Shown here: piece after piece, positions 58,219-64,000 of the stretch
Numbering within the stretch: the first letter of the stretch is position 1
How the letters are laid out: the number at the start of each line of letters is the position of its first letter
The notes under the pieces: model-generated
Told to the model about the DNA's origin: nothing
Seen by the model: the letters and a program-made list of their open reading frames with translations, nothing else
Database searches by the model: none
IMG/VR virus record: IMGVR_UViG_3300038465_000158
Location: 1-64,000 of that record
DNA: 64,000 nt
Strand: one strand, 5' to 3'
Source: a virus
Made by a program: the position numbers and the translations under genes

Positions 58219-59346
58219 TTCGTAGAACTCGGTAACAAGTCCGCAGCCTTCCGGGATGAGAAGACTGGAGAAATGGTTTCGCATCTTGACCGGCTTGGTG
58301 GAGCACCTACGGTCACGTATGCCACTGTTGGCCATGTGAATGCTGGACTCCATGACAGTGGCATTGAAATTCCGAAGTTCAAGACACACTTGTACGAATC
58401 TGTCATTATGAACAAGGGCGTCACGAACTTTGACGGTGCTGGCGTTACTGAAGGAGCTGGCGCTGCCGCCCTTTGCGACTTGGTGCACCCAGACGGTTCG
58501 TGGATGGCGAACTCAACGGACGCACGTCCGACGTGGGTATGGTCCGACGATCCAGACTTCGGTAAGTTGCTTTCTGCTTACTACGAAGTTCCTTACGGTC
58601 GACCAGATGACTTGTTCTTAACGCATCACACGCAGTTTGGCCCTCCTGGGTCGACTCCTCCTTCAGTTTCGCCAGCAGTCGCTCTTATCAAGGACATCAC
58701 GAATCTCTTGGTCAACACTGGCCGAGACATGTGGGCCCAGGGCCAGGGTCGTTCGCAAGTAGTTCTTGCGCAGCAAACAGCAACTGCGGCTGGTACAACG
58801 TCGATTACTGGAACGGGCACACCGTTCACCGCATCTGCGTACATCGGAATGATCGTGGTGGACAACTCGACTGGAGTTTGGGGAAACATCCAGTCGAACA
58901 CAACTTCAGTCTTGACTGTCGACCGTTGGTACAACCCCGCCACTCCTGGTGGTGCTGCTGCCACCACACCTGGCGCAACTGACAAGTTTACGATTGTTCA
59001 GGCTGTCTCACCGGCGCAGTTCATGGGAATCACCGCGAACGCGACAGCGGCAGGAGCCACAGACACTCAGTTGCCATCAGAAATCGTTACTGGTGGCGGT
59101 GGACTTGTTCGAGCCGTCACCACGTACGCGCACTCGGCCGGCACGAACACGTACACGTCGGCCAACACATTTACTGCGAACGGTTCTGACTCACTTCCAG
59201 TCACCATTGCGAAGATGGGTCTGTTCAACTCAATGGTGGTCGCTTCGACGATCAATATGTGGTTTGAGACGTTGCTGAATGCAACAGCGACTCTTACCAT
59301 TTCCGGCGACGCACTCACGATCACGGACACCGTCACAGGGTCTTAG
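58216..59346 (+). CDS. Virion protein (decoration or tail), ATT start
   Basis: 376 residues from ATT 58216. N-terminal half (FLTHHTQFGPPGSTPP; IKDITNLLVNTG) is unrecognised. The end TIAKMGLFNSMVVASTINMWFETLLNATATL...DALTITDTV is a pattern of phage structural proteins. It belongs to the same class of near-cognate-start genes, suggesting high expression as a structural part. Confidence 0.6.
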   Translation: MFVELGNKSAAFRDEKTGEMVSHLDRLGGAPTVTYATVGHVNAGLHDSGIEIPKFKTHLYESVIMNKGVTNFDGAGVTEGAGAAALCDLVHPDGSWMANSTDARPTWVWSDDPDFGKLLSAYYEVPYGRPDDLFLTHHTQFGPPGSTPPSVSPAVALIKDITNLLVNTGRDMWAQGQGRSQVVLAQQTATAAGTTSITGTGTPFTASAYIGMIVVDNSTGVWGNIQSNTTSVLTVDRWYNPATPGGAAATTPGATDKFTIVQAVSPAQFMGITANATAAGATDTQLPSEIVTGGGGLVRAVTTYAHSAGTNTYTSANTFTANGSDSLPVTIAKMGLFNSMVVASTINMWFETLLNATATLTISGDALTITDTVTGS

Positions 59347-59349
59347 TCG

Positions 59350-60666
59350 ATGGACACCCTCGTCAATGGGGGCTATTCGACGGTAGCCACGGCACCTTCA
59401 CCAGCGACGTCAGGACTTACGTTGGTAGTTGCAGCGGGTGACGGCGCGAAGTTCCCGGCGACTGGTTCATTCGACGTCGTACTCTGCCCGGTCGGTCAAT
59501 TGCCGTTATTCTTCGGTACGAATAAGAATGCGGAGATTGCTCGTTGTACGCTCGTCTCGACTGACACGCTAACGATTGTTCGCGCGCAGTACGGGACGAC
59601 CGCGCAGACAGTTGCTGTCGGTTGGGCAGTGGACAATGCGGTCACGGCGAACCTACTATCCCAACTAGTCGCTGTCTCCAACGCCTCCTACGCGGGCAAG
59701 AACGCCATCATCAATGGCGGGATGGAGATAGCCCAGCGCGGGACTTCGTTCTCGGGTTCAGGTTCAACGACCTACGGACTCGACCGCTGGTGCTTCCAGT
59801 CCTCGGGGAGCAACACGACATTCGCTCAATCGTCGTCGTCACCGCCTGCGCAATTCCGTTACTTTCAGTCGGTGACAGAAACGAGTGCCACCAGTTCGAC
59901 GTGGTATCTCGCCCAGTCGATTGAGACCAATAACGTCATTCCATTTCAGAATCAGGTCGTCACGCTCTCATTCCTGTATAAGATGCCAGTGAACTTCACG
60001 AATGCCGTCACGGTGTCACTTCGCTACTCCACTGGGACCGACGCAAATCTCTTGAACGCCGGGACTGCCATCACGATCACCGCAGGGTTGAACGTCAATA
60101 CTTCGACTGGTGCCATAACGAACGAATCCGCCTGGACGCAAGGAACCGCTACCTTCACCGTCCCCTCCACCGCGACGTCGTTGGCCGTTCAATTCTCATC
60201 GGCAACGGACATAGTCAGCACCGGACAGTTCAACGTGACCGGAGTACAACTCGAACTCGGTTCCGTCATGACACCGTTTTCCAGGTCCGGGGGAAGCATC
60301 GAGGGAGAGTTGGCGTTGTGCCAACGTTACTATTATGAAGCCAATAGTGCGCAGGCCAGTGACGTTTATAACGTCTATGGAGCGGGTCAGTGCATAGCCG
60401 TTACAAATGCAGTCTGTTATATCAATTTCCCGGTGACTATGAGAGCCGCACCAGCGACGTTCACCTCATCAACTGCATCGGGGTTTGCGATTGATTCAGC
60501 GAACGGAACTGGTACGTCGGTGACTGCTATTGCTATGAATAGAAGTACACCCGCTAATGCAGACATTGCAATCACCGTTGCTTCCGGAATGGTTGCAGGT
60601 AACGCAACTACTTTGCATTCAAATGCAAACCAAACTTCATGGCTTGGGCTTAGCGCGGAGTTGTAA
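59350..60666 (+). CDS. Tail fibre protein with APSP anchor domain (module copy 2)
   Basis: 438 residues. Residues ~10-110 (VATAPSPATSGLTLVVAAGDGAKFP...TLTIVRAQYGT...VGWAVDNAVTANLL) mirror 45756. NAIINGGMEIAQRGTSFSG...YGLDRW is the well-known fibre motif 'INGgmxxxQRGtsf...DRw', introducing a carbohydrate-binding-like beta domain. It probably contacts a surface sugar. Confidence 0.75.
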   Translation: MDTLVNGGYSTVATAPSPATSGLTLVVAAGDGAKFPATGSFDVVLCPVGQLPLFFGTNKNAEIARCTLVSTDTLTIVRAQYGTTAQTVAVGWAVDNAVTANLLSQLVAVSNASYAGKNAIINGGMEIAQRGTSFSGSGSTTYGLDRWCFQSSGSNTTFAQSSSSPPAQFRYFQSVTETSATSSTWYLAQSIETNNVIPFQNQVVTLSFLYKMPVNFTNAVTVSLRYSTGTDANLLNAGTAITITAGLNVNTSTGAITNESAWTQGTATFTVPSTATSLAVQFSSATDIVSTGQFNVTGVQLELGSVMTPFSRSGGSIEGELALCQRYYYEANSAQASDVYNVYGAGQCIAVTNAVCYINFPVTMRAAPATFTSSTASGFAIDSANGTGTSVTAIAMNRSTPANADIAITVASGMVAGNATTLHSNANQTSWLGLSAEL

Positions 60667-60669
60667 TAC

Positions 60670-63600
60670 ATGCCCCTCGGCTCCAATTACCTAGGGCAGG
60701 CGTATCTCGGGCAAGGTCGCGCGCCGCAGCGATTCACTAGGACCGCGACCGATTCGAGTGTCAACACTGATGCGGTAGTCCGCACCTACGGTCCGACAAG
60801 ATTTGCTACTGATTTTTCACTTAACACTGATGCTGCAACTCGTACATTTGCTCAAATTCGTACAACTACGGACAGTTCCGTCAATACTGATGCTACTACT
60901 CGAACTACTCAAACACTTATTCGTACGACCACGGACAATTCCGTCAACACCGATGCCATTATTCGCGCAATTCAAGTCTTCACTAGAACAGCAACGGATT
61001 CTAGCATCAATACTGATGCAGTAACTCGCATCCAAGGACGAACACGTTCGGCAACTGATGCTTCAGTGAATACAGATGCAATCATTAGATCAGTTCAAAC
61101 ATTAGTCAGAGCCGCGTCAGATTCGAGTGCCAATACTGATGTCGTAACGGCTACCAAAGTCTTTATTCGTGCTGCTAGTGATTCAAGTATCAACACGGAT
61201 GCAGTCGTACGAGCAGTTCAAATTTTCATCCGCGTAGCGACAGATAGTTCCGTCAATACAGATGTAGCTGCAAGAACGATTTCGCGTGTCAGAACTACTA
61301 CTGATTCGTCAATAAACACGGATTCTGTATCGCGCAACGTTCAAATATTTAGTCGCGCCACAACGGATACCTCAACTAACACGGATTCTGTCACTAGAGG
61401 GCCTCTGATATTTACTAGAACGGCTACAGACACTTCTCTCAACGCAGATGCTGCAGTTCGAATTGTCGCGATTACTCAAACGGCAACTGATTCATCAATC
61501 AACACTGATGCAGCCGTTAGAAGTGTTCAAATCTTCATCCGCACCGCAACAGACGCAAGTTTGAATACTGATTCCGTAGTTCGTTCGTTCGTCAAACTTC
61601 GAACTACTACTGATTCATCAATCAATACGGATGTCGTTACTCGAGCAACAATTATCTTCATTCGCACAACAGCCGATTCATCAGTGAACACGGACAATGC
61701 TGCACATTCGTTCATAATAGCAAGGACTGCAACTGATTCATCGGTCAATACCGATGTAGTCGTCCGTTCGGTCTTAGCACTTGCCAGAAGCGCAAGCGAT
61801 TCGAGTATCAACACAGACATCGTTATTCGTACGATGCAGATATTTGTACGCACAGTAACGGATGCAAGCATCAATACCGATGCTGTTGCACGTACTTTCA
61901 TTTTTGCTCGGTCTGTAGCAGATTCTTCAGTCAACGCAGATGTTGCAACAACACCGCTGGTAAACCGAACAGCATCAGACGCATCTGTCAATACGGATAC
62001 TGTGCTTCGTACGTTCATCTGGATTCGAGTTGCTAGTGACAGTTCTGTCAATACGGATGCAGCTATACGAGCGGCGCAAACGCTCGTTCGTACGGCGACG
62101 GACAACTCAATCAACACAGATTCTGCTGCGCGGTCGAGTCAAATCTTTGCAAGAAGTGCAACTGACGCATCTGTCAACACTGACAATGCTATACGATCTT
62201 TGACCGTAATCCGCGTCGCAACCGATACATCAATCAATACGGATGCAGTTATTAGAAGTGTTCAAACGTTCATCAGAACGATAAGTGATTCTAGCACCAA
62301 CACTGATGTAGCAGTAAGAATTCGTTCCGCTGTCCGTGCAGCGATTGATTCGAGCATCAACACGGACGCGATAGTTCGTGCCGTGCAAACGTTCATTCGA
62401 AGTGCCACAGATGCAGCACTGAACACTGATGCTGTGGTTCGATCGTTCGTTGAGATTCGAACGATAACTGATACGTCTCTTACTGCCGACACGGTTATTC
62501 GAACTCAAACGTTCGTCAGAACAGTAACTGACGCGTCAGTCAATACAGATAGTGTCATTCGGCAACTGACGTTTGCACGAACATGCTCTGATGTATCTAT
62601 CAATACTGATTCTGCTTCTCGCACAAGATTGATCATTCGGACTACTGCTGATGCATCAATCAACACGGATGCTGTTGTTCGATCAATTCAAGTTTTCGTA
62701 CGATCAACGAATGATTCTTCTGTTAACACAGATTCAGTAGTCAGTACATTGACAATTGTTCGAAGTAGTGCAGATTCATCGCTCAATACGGATATGATAT
62801 CCAGAGCGATTCAAGCATTTATTCGTTCCGCGGTAGACGCAAGTATCAACACTGACAGCGCATCACAAAGTCAAATAGCAATTCGAATAGCGGCAGACTC
62901 ATCAGTCAATACTGATGTTACGACTCGCGGGACCCAAGTTTTTGCTAGAACTGCTGGCGATAACTCAATCAATACAGACACTGCTATTCGAGCAAGAACA
63001 ATAAGTAGAACTGCTGCTGATGCTTCAGTAAACACCGATGCTGTAGCACGAACTATTCAAATATTCATTCGAAGTAACACAGATTCGTCACTTAATACTG
63101 ATGCGACGGTAAGGTCGACGCATATATTCGTCAGAAGCGCCGCGGAATCAAGTCTCAATACAGATGCAGTCACTCGGTCAATCATCATCTTTATTCGCAA
63201 CGCAGTTGACTCATCAGTGAACGCAGATGCTATTACTCGAACTCAAGCAATTTCTCGTTCAACTTCTGACACGAGCCTCAACACTGATACGGTCGTACGA
63301 ACGTTCATACGAATTCGAACGACGAATGATTCTAGTCTCAACACAGATTCTGTTCAACGGTCATTCATGCAAATTCGAACAAGCACGGATGCTTCTGTCA
63401 ATACTGATATCGCAACTCAATCAGAATCTCTACACAGAGTTGTCACTGATTCATCGCTTAACACTGATGTGACAATTCGAGCGGCGCAGTTGTTTATTCG
63501 AGGCATAACGGATTCGAGTCTCAATACTGATAATGCTGGCATCTCCAACGCAATTCTTCGTTTTGCTTCAGACACCTCAATTGACACAGATGCAGTAGCA

Positions 63601-64000
63601 AGAACGCAAGCAGTATTTATTCGTTCTACTACTGATTCTTCTACAAACGTAGATGCAGTTACACGAGTAGAGACTGAAAATCGAAATGCAATAGACAACA
63701 GCAATAACGCTGACACAACAACTCGTTCTGCCGCGTTCGTTCGCTCTGTTTCAGACACTTCACTCAACTCTGACATTGCTACTAGATCAACAACCGCGGT
63801 TCGTGCAGCGGCAGATTCTTCAATCAACAATGACAATGCTACAAAATCAACAATGTACTTCAGAATTTGCGCGGATGCAAGTACAAATGCAGATTCTGCT
63901 TCACGGTCGGCGACGTTCGCTAGCCGAAATGCGATTGACTCATCGCTCAATGTAGACGCTACCATTCGCAGTCAAGTCTTCGTACGATCTATTGCTGATG
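60670..64000 (+). CDS. Giant repeat fibre, MPLGxxYLG anchor (partial, module copy 2)
   Basis: It starts MPLGSNYLGQAYLGQGRAP and runs open to the window edge (1110 residues so far). After residue ~22 it consists of at least 53 units of about 20-21 residues with the core (R)xATDSSxNTDAxxRxxQxF. DNA copies differ widely at synonymous and other sites, so the array is old and under protein-level selection. A long beta-solenoid or fibrous shaft is likely. The C-terminus is not visible. Confidence 0.85.
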   Translation, partial: MPLGSNYLGQAYLGQGRAPQRFTRTATDSSVNTDAVVRTYGPTRFATDFSLNTDAATRTFAQIRTTTDSSVNTDATTRTTQTLIRTTTDNSVNTDAIIRAIQVFTRTATDSSINTDAVTRIQGRTRSATDASVNTDAIIRSVQTLVRAASDSSANTDVVTATKVFIRAASDSSINTDAVVRAVQIFIRVATDSSVNTDVAARTISRVRTTTDSSINTDSVSRNVQIFSRATTDTSTNTDSVTRGPLIFTRTATDTSLNADAAVRIVAITQTATDSSINTDAAVRSVQIFIRTATDASLNTDSVVRSFVKLRTTTDSSINTDVVTRATIIFIRTTADSSVNTDNAAHSFIIARTATDSSVNTDVVVRSVLALARSASDSSINTDIVIRTMQIFVRTVTDASINTDAVARTFIFARSVADSSVNADVATTPLVNRTASDASVNTDTVLRTFIWIRVASDSSVNTDAAIRAAQTLVRTATDNSINTDSAARSSQIFARSATDASVNTDNAIRSLTVIRVATDTSINTDAVIRSVQTFIRTISDSSTNTDVAVRIRSAVRAAIDSSINTDAIVRAVQTFIRSATDAALNTDAVVRSFVEIRTITDTSLTADTVIRTQTFVRTVTDASVNTDSVIRQLTFARTCSDVSINTDSASRTRLIIRTTADASINTDAVVRSIQVFVRSTNDSSVNTDSVVSTLTIVRSSADSSLNTDMISRAIQAFIRSAVDASINTDSASQSQIAIRIAADSSVNTDVTTRGTQVFARTAGDNSINTDTAIRARTISRTAADASVNTDAVARTIQIFIRSNTDSSLNTDATVRSTHIFVRSAAESSLNTDAVTRSIIIFIRNAVDSSVNADAITRTQAISRSTSDTSLNTDTVVRTFIRIRTTNDSSLNTDSVQRSFMQIRTSTDASVNTDIATQSESLHRVVTDSSLNTDVTIRAAQLFIRGITDSSLNTDNAGISNAILRFASDTSIDTDAVARTQAVFIRSTTDSSTNVDAVTRVETENRNAIDNSNNADTTTRSAAFVRSVSDTSLNSDIATRSTTAVRAAADSSINNDNATKSTMYFRICADASTNADSASRSATFASRNAIDSSLNVDATIRSQVFVRSIAD
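60736..64000 (+). repeat. 53-copy coding tandem repeat (period ~60-63 bp)
   Basis: Units are recognised by the near-invariant N-T-D core; I count 53. Most are 20 or 21 codons long, with irregular alternation. The last ~7 units are the least conserved (NVD, NAD, NSD, NND variants). Confidence 0.9.

Noticed and set aside
61527-62117. 196-residue minus-strand ORF in the repeat region
   Set aside because: It is a mirror of the codon pattern of the + strand fibre repeat and has no start context of its own.
60736-64000. Possible CRISPR or non-coding satellite array
   Set aside because: Units differ strongly at DNA level while the NTD protein core is kept, and one + frame stays open throughout.

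Overview
The window is one 64 kb stretch of a tailed double-stranded DNA phage genome. It is incomplete at both ends, and every gene lies on the + strand. The right half holds a classic siphovirus morphogenesis cassette: large terminase, portal, head protease/scaffold, capsid, connectors, tail tube, frameshifted tail chaperone, a 1049-residue tape measure, tail tip, fibres and lysis genes. No sheath gene is visible, so the tail is probably long and non-contractile. Many small genes overlap as ATGA or TAATG. Two NlpC/P60-type cysteine peptidases, RDxxGRW-like tags and a possible leaderless gene would fit an actinobacterial host. The host is an inference: no host gene is present.

Layout. (1) 1-5.66 kb: small, Cys-rich, linker-rich genes that share copied DNA blocks, including an exact 111-bp duplication and a 12-bp codon array. 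(2) 5.66-6.03 kb: a non-coding stretch with a promoter, tRNA-Asp(GTC) and a second, odd tRNA-like gene. (3) 6-17 kb: about thirty small accessory genes, several behind the same extended -10 promoter. They include a SLOG-like protein, a HicA-like/HTH protein, and an ADP-ribosyltransferase-like gene broken by a frameshift. (4) 17-19 kb: a small serine recombinase, a Pnk-type 3' phosphatase, a zinc ribbon and a holin-like membrane protein, ending in a three-hairpin terminator. (5) 19-20.6 kb: three small genes and an XRE regulator. (6) 20.6-34.3 kb: terminase, a GIY-YIG homing endonuclease, a portal-MuF-ParB-like fusion, a zincin, a protease-scaffold fusion and the capsid, closed by a terminator. 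(7) 34.3-43.6 kb: connectors, tube, chaperones, tape measure and tail hub. (8) 43.6-64 kb: tail-tip and fibre proteins, a GT17-like glycosyltransferase, the lysis cassette and a fibre with at least 53 copies of a ~21-residue repeat.

The most unusual signal is translational. Seven virion or lysis genes have no ATG, GTG or TTG at their natural start. These are portal, protease, capsid, connector, tail tube, endolysin and one virion protein. Each instead has a purine-rich Shine-Dalgarno sequence, then TTT, then a near-cognate of ATG (CTG four times, ATC, ATA and ATT once each). Starting there restores plausible N-termini that ATG-only gene calling would lose. Other genes in the same region keep ATG/GTG and normal spacing.

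Other points of interest are a duplicated two-gene fibre module (45.8 and 59.4 kb), three tandem tail paralogues, the fused head proteins that may be ejected with the DNA, and a family of nine promoters with a shared CATAAAGA-type element.
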